Source: Anaerolineae bacterium (GTDB taxonomy: Bacteria; Chloroflexota; Anaerolineae; Aggregatilineales; Phototrophicaceae). From it: a DNA stretch of 64,000 bases. The position numbers and the translations under genes are program-made. Of the stretch, positions 57,163-64,000 are shown piece after piece. The stretch covers positions 1-64,000 of the forward strand of contig JANWYT010000024.1 in NCBI GenBank assembly GCA_025055175.1, in the 5' to 3' direction. Each line of letters opens with the position of its first letter. Positions within the stretch are counted from its first letter, which is position 1. The notes below the pieces were generated by a model. It did no database searches and was not told where the DNA came from. It saw only the letters and a list, made by a program, of their open reading frames with translations.

Positions 57163-58176
57163 ATGAAATTGTGCGTCATAGAAGGCGATGGGATCGGGCA
57201 TGAGGTCGTCCCAGCGGCGGTGGCTGTCTTGCAAACCGTCTTGCCCCAAGTCGAGATCGTGCGCGCATCGGCAGGCTACGACTACCATCAGCGCACGGGC
57301 CGCCCGATCGACCCTGAGACCTTCGACTTGGTGCGCGAGTGCGGCGCGCTGCTATACGGCGCTGCCAATTCTCCATCCTTCCCCGTCCCTGGCTACAGCT
57401 CACCTATTGTGCGCTTGCGCCGCGAGCTGAAGACTTACGCTGCCCTGCGCCCCACCGTCACGATGCCCGTCATCACCTCGCGCCCCGGCGTCGACCTACT
57501 GGTGGTGCGCGAAGCCACCGAAGACGTCTACAGCGGCGAAGAACGCCAGTACTTCGACAGCGACAGCGAGACGATGATCGCGCAGAAGATCGTCACCCGC
57601 GCCGCCAGCGAACGAATCGCCCATATGGCCTTCTCGTTGGCGCGCCGCAACCAGCGCCGCCGCGTGACGATTGTCCACAAAGGCAACGTCCTGCCCATGA
57701 CCGACGGCCTGTTCCGCCGCGCCGCCCTGGAGATTGCTGCCTACTACCCAGAGATTGAAGTCGATGAGCTGCTGGTCGATACAGCCGCCTATTGGATGGT
57801 CAAAGACCCCTCGCGCTTCGACATCATCCTGACGATGAACCAATACGGCGACATCCTGAGCGACATGGCGGCAGCCTGGGGCGGCGGCTTGGGCCTGTCG
57901 CCGGCCCTCAACCTGGGCGACGAGGTGGGCATTGCCGAGCCAGTGCATGGCTCAGCCCCAGACATCGCCGGCCGCAACATCGCCAATCCTACCGCCACCA
58001 TCCTCAGCCTAGCCATGCTGATCCGTTACCATTGGGGGTTAGTCGAAGCGGCCGAGCGCATTGAGGGCGCCATCTACCGCACCCTGAGCGACGGCCTGTA
58101 CACCGCCGACATTCGTCCGCAAGGCGCGCTGAGTACCACGCGCTTCACAGAAGCTGTCCTGGAGCGTCTGATCTGA
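57163..58176 (+). CDS. Isocitrate/isopropylmalate dehydrogenase family protein
   Basis: A 337-residue beta-decarboxylating dehydrogenase of the 3-isopropylmalate/isocitrate/homoisocitrate family. It starts MKLCVIEGDGIGHEVVPAAV. LKTYAALRPTVTMP carries substrate Arg residues. VREATEDVYSGEE is the specificity loop, closer to isocitrate/homoisocitrate types (TED) than to LeuB (TGG). IVHKGNVLPMTDGLF, MNQYGDILSDMAAA and EPVHGSAPDIAGRNIANPTA are the metal and NAD motifs. The ATG at 57163 has GAGG about 8 bases before it. No leucine or TCA genes are adjacent, so the substrate is uncertain among isocitrate, homoisocitrate, isopropylmalate and tartrate. Confidence 0.9.
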   Translation: MKLCVIEGDGIGHEVVPAAVAVLQTVLPQVEIVRASAGYDYHQRTGRPIDPETFDLVRECGALLYGAANSPSFPVPGYSSPIVRLRRELKTYAALRPTVTMPVITSRPGVDLLVVREATEDVYSGEERQYFDSDSETMIAQKIVTRAASERIAHMAFSLARRNQRRRVTIVHKGNVLPMTDGLFRRAALEIAAYYPEIEVDELLVDTAAYWMVKDPSRFDIILTMNQYGDILSDMAAAWGGGLGLSPALNLGDEVGIAEPVHGSAPDIAGRNIANPTATILSLAMLIRYHWGLVEAAERIEGAIYRTLSDGLYTADIRPQGALSTTRFTEAVLERLI

Positions 58177-58210
58177 CGAAAGTCATACGCACGGCGCGCT
58201 CAAAACACTT

Positions 58211-58216
58211 TATCAT
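58211..58216 (+). promoter_or_regulatory. Candidate -10 (TATCAT) for the FHA-priA pair
   Basis: TATCAT lies 32 bases before the FHA gene start in the 72-base gap after the dehydrogenase gene. No -35 is obvious. Confidence 0.3.
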
Positions 58217-58248
58217 GCTCGTAACGGTAGTCTACACGGCCAATCTCT

Positions 58249-58698
58249 ATGTCTCATCCTCTGAAGCCCGACAACAAAGTAGATACCTTCTTCAACCTCA
58301 AAAATACGCGCCGCCTGCGCATCGCGGAGAGCGCGAGCGAAAGTTCGGATGATGAGCCTGCGTCGTATGTGCCGACCGCTATCGCCTTCATCTTGTCCGA
58401 CGACACGCGCCTCGTGGCTTCAACCGCGCGCGAAATCATCCTGGGGCGCCATTCGCGTCCTGAAGACCCGCCGGTGACGATTGACCTGCACCCTCACCAA
58501 GGCCACGAACACGGCGTGTCGCGCTTCCATGCGATGATCGTCGCCAGCAACGGCGGCATGGTGATTCGTGATTTGGGCAGCGTCAACGGCACAATACTCA
58601 ACGGCGCGCTGCTGCAACCCGCCAAGAGCTACACGCTCAGGCCTGGCGATGTGCTAGCGCTGGGCCACATGGTGCTGAAAGTGGCCTTCGTGGATTGA
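58249..58698 (+). CDS. FHA-domain protein
   Basis: A 149-residue protein that should bind phosphothreonine peptides. The first ~45 residues are polar. The FHA domain follows: REIILGRHSRPEDPPV (GR-x-x-S), GVSRFHAMIV (SRxHA), VIRDLGSVNGTILNGALL (the NGT motif), and a final strand LALGHMVLKVAFV. All main phosphothreonine contacts appear kept. It could read targets of the kinase at 41653. Its stop overlaps the priA start by 4 bases, an unusual coupling between a signalling and a replication protein. Confidence 0.92.
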   Translation: MSHPLKPDNKVDTFFNLKNTRRLRIAESASESSDDEPASYVPTAIAFILSDDTRLVASTAREIILGRHSRPEDPPVTIDLHPHQGHEHGVSRFHAMIVASNGGMVIRDLGSVNGTILNGALLQPAKSYTLRPGDVLALGHMVLKVAFVD

Positions 58699-60926
58699 AC
58701 TACGCCGCCGTCGCCCTCAACATCCCACTGAATCGCAGCTTCGACTACGCGATTCCGCCGCACTTGACGGAAGCCATCCAACTCGGCAGCCTCGTCCTTG
58801 TGCCGTTCGGGCCGTCCACTCAGCTGGGCTTGGTGCTGGAGACGCGCCCTCACACCGCTCTCCAGCAGACCAAGGCCATCCTAGAGCTGCGCGATCCCAA
58901 GCCCATGCTCACCCCCATCCAGCTGGCCCTGGGGCGTTGGCTGAGCGAGGCCTATCTGACGCCCATCGGCCAGGCCCTGTGGACTTTTTTGCCGCCGCAG
59001 CTGGGCGTCAAACGCAACGCGATTCAGGCGCGCATGGGCCGCTACGCCCACCTACTCCTGAGCGCTCAAGACCTGGAGGACGGCCGTTGGGGCAAGAAGC
59101 AGCGCCGAATCCTGGAATACCTGCACGCCTGCGGCGGTCATGCTGCGGCCGCCAGCGTTTATGAAGCGTGTAACGCCGCCCTGGCTGATTTGCAGCGCCT
59201 GGAAGCGCTGGGCGCGTTGACGCTAGACGAGCGCGAAGTCATCCGCGATCCGTTAGCGGACAAGCACTATGTCCCTAGCCGCGAACATCGTCTCAACGAG
59301 GCGCAAGCCCAGGCGCTAGACGCCATCCGCGCTGCCCTAGACGCAGGCGGCGGGACGACTTTCCTGCTGCACGGCATCACTGGCTCTGGCAAGACCGAGG
59401 TCTATTTGCAAGCTATCGCTTATGTGTTGGCCCAAGAGCGTCAAGCCCTGCTGCTCGTCCCAGAGATTGCCCTCACCCCGCAGACGGTGCAGCGCGTAGC
59501 TAGCCGCTTTCCACAGCGCGTGGCCGTCGTCCACAGTGGCCTGAGCGTCGGCCAACGCTACGACGCCTGGCGCAGGGCGCGCGATGGCGTGGTGCGCGTC
59601 GTCGTCGGCACGCGCTCAGCCTTGTTCACGCCATTGCCCCAATTGGGCTTGATTGTCATCGACGAAGAACACGACCACAGCTACAAACACTCGCCTCCCT
59701 TCAATCCCCCTTACTACCACGCGCGCGTCGTCGCCGAGCAGATGGCCCGTCTGGCCCAGGCTGTCCTCATCTTGGGCAGCGCAACCCCCAGCCTGGAGGC
59801 CATGCGCCGCGCCGAAGCAGGTCACTTCATCCGCCTGAGCTTGCCCCAGCGCGTCTTCACCCGCCGCCCTCAAGACGCTCCCGACAGCAGCGCCAGCTTG
59901 CCTCCTGTCCAAGTGATCGACATGCGCGACGAGCTGAAGGCTGGCAACACCAGCATGTTCAGCCGCGCTCTGCACGACGCTCTGAGCGAGACGCTGGCCC
60001 GTCGTGAACAAGCCATCTTCTTCCTGAATCGGCGCGGGCAGGCAACCTACGTCTTCTGCCGCGACTGCGGCAAAGCCTCATTCTGTCCGCACTGCGAGCT
60101 ACCGCTCACATACCATCGCCAGGGCGAGAAGCTGCTGTGCCACATCTGTAACTACAGTCAAGACCCGCCCAACACTTGCCCCAGCTGCCAATCGGCGCGC
60201 ATTCGCTACTTTGGGGCTGGCACGCAGCAGGTCGAAGAAGAGCTGCTCAGGCACTTCCCCCAAGCGCGCCTGGTGCGCTGGGACGCCGATACCGTCCACA
60301 AGGCCGACGATCATGAGGCAGTGCTACGCCGCTTCCTACACCACGAAGCCGATATCCTGGTGGGGACGCAGATGGTGGCCAAAGGCCTTGATCTGCCGCT
60401 GGTGACGCTGGTCGGAATCGTCAGCGCCGACCATGCCCTCAACTTACCCGATTTCCGCGCCAGCGAACGCTCCTTCCAGACGCTCACCCAGGTGAGTGGT
60501 CGGGCTGGACGCGCCGCCCTGGGAGGACGCGTCATCATGCAGACCTATCAGCCGAGCCATCCGGCTATCGTCTACGCAGCGCAGCACGACTACTTGGGCT
60601 TTTATCAAGCTGAGAGCCAGGCCCGCCGCGACCTGGGCTATCCACCTTTCCGCCGCTTGGCTCGCTTGCTCATCCAGCACAGTCACCCCACCGCAGCCCA
60701 GCGCGAAGCTGAAGCGCTGGCCCAGGCACTAGAACCGCTGCTGGCTCAGCACCGAGCCAGGCGCATTGGCCCAGCCCCTTGCTACCACAGCAAGCTAGAG
60801 AACCTCTACCGCTGGCATGTGCTGGTCTTGTGCGCCGATCCTGTCGCCTTGCTGCGCGACTCAGCGCCTGCACTCAGCAAAGCTAAGCACACCACCGCCG
60901 ACATCGATCCTATCGACCTACTGTGA
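58695..60926 (+). CDS. priA: Primosomal protein N' (replication restart helicase PriA)
   Basis: A 743-residue superfamily-2 helicase that reloads the replisome at stalled forks. The 3'-DNA-binding domain starts AAVALNIPLNRSFDYAIPPH. Walker A is GITGSGKTEVYLQ, Walker B is LIVIDEEHDHSYK, SATPSLEA is motif III, and motifs V/VI are GTQMVAKGLDL and QVSGRAGRAA. The zinc-binding cysteines lie between them (CRDCGKASFCPHCELPL, CHICNYSQDPPNTCPSC). The start is a TTG overlapping the FHA stop (TTGA); the N-terminus fits the family well. The spacing suggests translational coupling to the FHA gene. Confidence 0.95.
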   Translation: MNYAAVALNIPLNRSFDYAIPPHLTEAIQLGSLVLVPFGPSTQLGLVLETRPHTALQQTKAILELRDPKPMLTPIQLALGRWLSEAYLTPIGQALWTFLPPQLGVKRNAIQARMGRYAHLLLSAQDLEDGRWGKKQRRILEYLHACGGHAAAASVYEACNAALADLQRLEALGALTLDEREVIRDPLADKHYVPSREHRLNEAQAQALDAIRAALDAGGGTTFLLHGITGSGKTEVYLQAIAYVLAQERQALLLVPEIALTPQTVQRVASRFPQRVAVVHSGLSVGQRYDAWRRARDGVVRVVVGTRSALFTPLPQLGLIVIDEEHDHSYKHSPPFNPPYYHARVVAEQMARLAQAVLILGSATPSLEAMRRAEAGHFIRLSLPQRVFTRRPQDAPDSSASLPPVQVIDMRDELKAGNTSMFSRALHDALSETLARREQAIFFLNRRGQATYVFCRDCGKASFCPHCELPLTYHRQGEKLLCHICNYSQDPPNTCPSCQSARIRYFGAGTQQVEEELLRHFPQARLVRWDADTVHKADDHEAVLRRFLHHEADILVGTQMVAKGLDLPLVTLVGIVSADHALNLPDFRASERSFQTLTQVSGRAGRAALGGRVIMQTYQPSHPAIVYAAQHDYLGFYQAESQARRDLGYPPFRRLARLLIQHSHPTAAQREAEALAQALEPLLAQHRARRIGPAPCYHSKLENLYRWHVLVLCADPVALLRDSAPALSKAKHTTADIDPIDLL

Positions 60927-60932
60927 AGAGGC

Positions 60933-60949
60933 GACAACTCTGAGTTGTC
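60933..60949. promoter_or_regulatory. Perfect inverted repeat GACAACT-CTG-AGTTGTC after priA
   Basis: A 7-bp-arm hairpin starts 6 bases after the priA stop and ends 18 bases before the extended -10 of the next gene. A second small repeat (GTCC-ACTCT-GGAC) overlaps its right end. It could be a priA terminator without a T-run, or an operator for the GMC gene. Confidence 0.45.
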
Positions 60950-60967
60950 CACTCTGGACAGATTGTG

Positions 60968-60976
60968 TGCTATACT
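60968..60976 (+). promoter_or_regulatory. Extended -10 (TGCTATACT) for the GMC oxidoreductase gene
   Basis: TGTGCTATACT followed by an A-rich run lies 45 bases before the start. It is the closest match to a consensus extended -10 in the TGCTATnnT group. An exact -35 is not evident. Confidence 0.5.
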
Positions 60977-61021
60977 AAAATCAAATCCTCATTAGATTGT
61001 TAGCCTGAAAGAAGTCCTGCT

Positions 61022-63004
61022 ATGCCTTTTTTGAACCCGCGCGAACGCGCCGCCTTGCGGTCGATTTGCGACACTTTCATCCCCTCCTTGCCCAGCGCCA
61101 GCGAAATCAGGCGCTACAGCGCCGAGCATACTCAGCTGGCTGAGCGCGTCGAAGAAGCGCTGCTGGTGGCCACCGATGAAGCCGCGCGCACAGAGCTTAA
61201 GCTGCTGTTGAACGCCTTCGAAGTTGGGCCAGTCAACGGCCTGCTGGGCGGCTCGTGGGCGGCCTTCTCTGCATTGCCACTAGCCGAACGCGAGAAGCTA
61301 CTAGCTCAGTGGGCCACCAGTGGACTGGAGGTGCGCCGCAAGGCCTTCATGGCTCTCAAGCGCGTCATCCTGTTCATGGGCTATACCAACCAGCCCGATG
61401 GCAAACATCCCATCTGGCGCGAGATTGGCTACGGGCCGCTGCCTCCGCCTAGCGATGAGCCGCGCCCTATTGAGCCGCTGGCCATCACCGACAGCCGTAC
61501 CCTAGAGACGGACGTCTTGGTCGTCGGCAGCGGAGCCGGCGGCGGCGTGGTCGCCGGCGAGCTGAGCGCGGCCGGCTTCGACGTGATCGTGGTGGAGAAG
61601 GGCGGCTATCAGGCCGAGCGCGACTTCACGGGTGATGAGCTGCGCAGCAACCAAGACTTGTTTGAGAAGCAGGGCGCGCTCACGACCGAAGACACGAGCA
61701 TAATGGTGCTGGCTGGCGCGACGTTGGGCGGCGGCACGACCGTCAACTGGAACGCTTCCTTCCGCACTCCCGCCCACGTCCTGGAGGAATGGGCGCGCGA
61801 TTACGGCCTGGACTTCGTCATCAGCGCCGACTATCAGGCCAGCATGGACGCCGTCATGGCGCGCACCAACGTCAACACCGCCGAGAGCCACCCCAACCCC
61901 AACAATCGTCGCTTTGCGGATGGCTGCGCAGCGCTAGGCTACCACCTAGACGTGATCCCGCGCAACGTCAAAGGCTGCGAAGACTGTGGCTTCTGCAACT
62001 TCGGTTGCCCTTTCGGCTCTAAGCAAGGCACGCTCAAGACCTATCTGCAAGACGCCTACGCGCGCGGCGCGCGGATCATCGTCAAGGCTCATGTGTTGCG
62101 CGTGTTGCACGAAGACGGCGTGGCGACGGGCGCTGTAGTCGAAGCCACTGGCCCCGACAACAAGGTGCGCCTCATCACCATCCGCGCGCGCATCGTCGTC
62201 GTAGCCGCTGGCGCCATCCACACGCCGGCCCTTCTGCGTCGCAGCGGCCTCACCAACCCCAACATCGGCGCAAACCTGCGCCTGCACCCCACTAGCGTCA
62301 TCTTCAGCCTATTCGACGAGCCAATTCGCACCTGGCAAGGCGCGCCCATGACGCGCATCAGCAAGCAGTTCGCCGATCTGGACGGGCGTGGCTACGGCGT
62401 AGCTCTGGAGGTGGCGCCAGCTCATCCTGGCTTGACCGCTGCTACCATGCCCTGGATAAGCGCCAGCCGTCACAAAGAGTTGGTAGCTCAGATGGAACGT
62501 CTGGGCAACGTCATCGCTATCACCCGCGACTACTACGGTGGGCGCGTCAAGCTGGACAAGAGAGGCCAGCCCATCCTGGACTACCGCCTGCACCCTTACG
62601 ACCGTAACCATTTGCTGCGCGGCCTCTTGGAAGCCCTGCGCATTCACCACGCCGCCGGCGCTGAGGAGATTTATGCCCCGCAGAACGCTCTATTGGGCTG
62701 GAAGCGGCGCAGCGGCGACAACTTCGCCAGCTTCTTGCACAAGGTGGAGACGGCAGGTCTAGAGCCGCTCAATTTCCCGCTGTTCAGCGCCCACCAGATG
62801 GCCTCGGCGCGCATGGCCGCTGATCCAAAGCGCGGCGCATTGGATTTGACGGGCCAGACCTGGGAGGTGGAGAACCTGTTCGTGGCCGACGGCAGCGTCG
62901 TGCCGACGGCCACCGGCGTCAACCCGATGATGAGCATTATGGCGATGGCCCACTACGTAGCGCAGCGCGTCAAGGAGCGCGCTCAGGTGGTGGTGATGGC
63001 CTGA
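61022..63004 (+). CDS. GMC-family FAD oxidoreductase (long-chain alcohol oxidase-like) with a Cys cluster
   Basis: A 660-residue flavoprotein. The first ~130 residues resemble the helical gluconate-dehydrogenase-subunit-3-like extension of long-chain alcohol oxidases. The FAD motif is VVGSGAGGGVVAGEL (169-174). LAGATLGGGTTVNWN is the second FAD signature. A C-x2-C-x2-C-x3-C cluster (Cys319, 322, 325, 329: GCEDCGFCNFGCPFGSKQG) may hold an iron-sulfur or zinc centre, as in the FAO/long-chain alcohol oxidase group. The C-terminal HQMASARMA and SVVPTATGVNPMMSIMA form the GMC active site. Likely substrates are hydrophobic alcohols or sterols, with an unknown electron acceptor. No signal peptide is seen. 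Confidence 0.88.
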   Translation: MPFLNPRERAALRSICDTFIPSLPSASEIRRYSAEHTQLAERVEEALLVATDEAARTELKLLLNAFEVGPVNGLLGGSWAAFSALPLAEREKLLAQWATSGLEVRRKAFMALKRVILFMGYTNQPDGKHPIWREIGYGPLPPPSDEPRPIEPLAITDSRTLETDVLVVGSGAGGGVVAGELSAAGFDVIVVEKGGYQAERDFTGDELRSNQDLFEKQGALTTEDTSIMVLAGATLGGGTTVNWNASFRTPAHVLEEWARDYGLDFVISADYQASMDAVMARTNVNTAESHPNPNNRRFADGCAALGYHLDVIPRNVKGCEDCGFCNFGCPFGSKQGTLKTYLQDAYARGARIIVKAHVLRVLHEDGVATGAVVEATGPDNKVRLITIRARIVVVAAGAIHTPALLRRSGLTNPNIGANLRLHPTSVIFSLFDEPIRTWQGAPMTRISKQFADLDGRGYGVALEVAPAHPGLTAATMPWISASRHKELVAQMERLGNVIAITRDYYGGRVKLDKRGQPILDYRLHPYDRNHLLRGLLEALRIHHAAGAEEIYAPQNALLGWKRRSGDNFASFLHKVETAGLEPLNFPLFSAHQMASARMAADPKRGALDLTGQTWEVENLFVADGSVVPTATGVNPMMSIMAMAHYVAQRVKERAQVVVMA

Positions 63005-63030
63005 TGGGTGCGCCGAGGAGAAGACGAGCT

Positions 63031-63981
63031 TTAAGCTGTCCAGAAGGACTCGCTCAGGTATTTGTAGGCGTTGTCGGGGAACAGCGTCACGATCAGGGCA
63101 GGCTCAGCGCGCGAGGCTAGCTCCTCGGCTAGGTGTACGGCGGCGGTCATCGCCGCCGCCGAGCTGATCCCGACCAGGTAGCCCTCTTCGCGGGCCAAGC
63201 GACGAGCCATCGCGTAGGCCGCCTCGGTGCGCACGGACAAATTGCGATCCGCCAAGCTCTCGTCGTAGATTCCAGGCTTGATGGCGCTAGGCATGTGTTT
63301 CCAGCCTTCCAGGCCATGAAAAGGCGTGTCGGGCTGGGCAGAGATGGCCTGGATGTGCGGGTTGTAGTCCTTCAGGCGACGGCTTGTGCCGACGAACGTG
63401 CCGCTCGTCCCCAGACCAGCCACGAAATGCGTCACCTGCCCTTGCGTCTGCTGCCAAATTTCCACGCCTGTGCCGTGATAGTGAGCCTGCCAATTGGCCG
63501 GATTGTTGTACTGGTCGGCGTAGAAGTAGCGCTCTGGCTCGCGCTGGTACAAGTCGCGGACGGCCAGGATAGCGCCGTCGCTGCCGTCTTCGGCGGGGGT
63601 GAAGACCAACTCCGCGCCGTAAGCGCGCAGGATGGCTTTGCGCTCCGGCGAAGCATTCTCTGGCATGAAGAGCTTGACGCGATAGCCTTTGGCCGCCCCC
63701 AGCATAGCGTAAGCGATGCCAGTGTTGCCGCTGGTGCTGTCTAGGATGGTCTTGTCACGGGTCAGGCGTCCGTCGCGTTCGGCGGTGGCGATGATGTTGG
63801 CGGCGGCGCGGTCTTTGACGCTGCCGCCGGGATTCGTCCACTCGGCTTTGGCCAAAATACGCACGTCAGCGGGCAGATGGGCCGTCACGCGCTGGAAGCC
63901 CACCAGGGGGGTATGACCAATCTGCGCTTCTAGCGGGTGGCCGGTGGGGGTGGCGTAGTACAGGTTGCGGATGGCGCTCAT
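63031..63981 (-). CDS. Cysteine synthase family protein (PLP-dependent, CysK/CysM)
   Basis: A 316-residue fold-type II PLP enzyme that makes cysteine from O-acetylserine and sulfide (or a related sulfur donor). The PLP lysine lies in AEWTNPGGSVKDRAA. The PLP phosphate loop is GLGTSGTFVG, and STSGNTGIAYAM binds the substrate carboxylate. The C-terminus SAAAMTAAV and VTLFPDNAYKYLSESFW are family-typical. TNPGGSVKDR fits CysM-like or CBS-like members as well as CysK, so no symbol is assigned. Its partner CysE is encoded at 55360. It converges with the GMC gene, 26 bases apart. Confidence 0.93.
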   Translation of the reverse strand: MSAIRNLYYATPTGHPLEAQIGHTPLVGFQRVTAHLPADVRILAKAEWTNPGGSVKDRAAANIIATAERDGRLTRDKTILDSTSGNTGIAYAMLGAAKGYRVKLFMPENASPERKAILRAYGAELVFTPAEDGSDGAILAVRDLYQREPERYFYADQYNNPANWQAHYHGTGVEIWQQTQGQVTHFVAGLGTSGTFVGTSRRLKDYNPHIQAISAQPDTPFHGLEGWKHMPSAIKPGIYDESLADRNLSVRTEAAYAMARRLAREEGYLVGISSAAAMTAAVHLAEELASRAEPALIVTLFPDNAYKYLSESFWTA

Positions 63982-64000
63982 GAAGTCTCCTCAGGTCAGG

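Noticed and set aside
1-64000. tRNA, rRNA, SRP, tmRNA or RNase P RNA genes
   Set aside because: Scanning by eye for TTCGA arms, tmRNA and RNase P/SRP signature stretches gave no credible cloverleaf or core. Weak or unusual RNAs could be missed.

Overview
The window is a GC-rich (by eye about 60%), densely coded bacterial chromosome segment. It most resembles the phylum Chloroflexota, probably near Anaerolineae. This is inferred from gene families and style, not from a marker tree. The clues are several single-pass membrane proteins with Pro/Thr linkers, a VanW/PG-binding protein, MoxR-DUF58, an ArsA ATPase with an HSP20-like tail, a Hanks kinase with a beta-propeller sensor, and a cytochrome b6-type/Rieske/dihaem cytochrome c cluster. 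No rRNA, tRNA, CRISPR array, insertion sequence or intact prophage was recognised.

Layout. 1-6.1 kb: the end of a repeat-rich HhH protein, a GT4 glycosyltransferase, a DnaJ/CbpA chaperone, alanine dehydrogenase with an operator-like palindrome, and MutY. 6.1-10.1 kb: a plus-strand run with a SLOG/LSDAT-type protein, a metallophosphoesterase, a methyltransferase, an LCP enzyme and Maf. 10.1-19.8 kb: a long minus-strand run. Read from its promoter end it holds ArsA, an ABC1/UbiB kinase, a small protein, VanW, MoxR, DUF58, a DHp-only protein and DUF554; a PP2C phosphatase follows separately. 20-28 kb: small membrane and lipoproteins, a GT2 enzyme, methionine aminopeptidase, a GH5 glycosidase resembling fungal glucosylceramidase/sterylglucosidase, a DHp-like protein without its histidine, and hypotheticals. 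27.9-31.1 kb: a pteridine-reductase-like SDR lacking its tyrosine, two anchored proteins and a ParB-like protein. 31.4-32.7 kb: a complete phage-type terminase large subunit with no other phage genes. 32.7-37.6 kb: the cytochrome bc operon behind a textbook promoter. 37.6-41.3 kb: CorA, RNase D, TsaD, RpiB. 41.4-47.5 kb: a gene-like frame with four in-frame stops, then a Ser/Thr kinase and a 1158-residue hybrid histidine kinase. 47.5-49.6 kb: an M23 peptidase, a histidine phosphatase and a small protein. 49.6-55.2 kb: an SbcC/Rad50-like ATPase followed after 5 bases by an HNH nuclease, then a foldase and two paralogous anchored proteins. 55.4-64 kb: CysE, an SDR, an isocitrate/isopropylmalate-type dehydrogenase, FHA, PriA, a GMC long-chain alcohol oxidase-like enzyme and cysteine synthase.

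How the genes fit together. CysE and the cysteine synthase form the cysteine pathway. The PP2C phosphatase, Hanks kinase and FHA protein supply the parts of a Ser/Thr phosphorylation network. The hybrid kinase ends in two receiver domains, so it should need a phosphotransfer partner, and the DHp-only protein is a candidate. LCP, VanW, M23 and the glycosyltransferases point to envelope building. The four-gene bc cluster is a quinol:cytochrome c oxidoreductase.

Best leads for something new: the SbcC-like ATPase plus HNH pair, whose organisation recalls Septu-type defence; the lone terminase; the SLOG/LSDAT protein; the two DHp-only proteins; and the stop-interrupted gene with an intact start region. 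Start codons were chosen by reading Shine-Dalgarno spacing and family N-termini, and several remain uncertain as noted. All family calls come from recognising motifs by eye; no database search was run.
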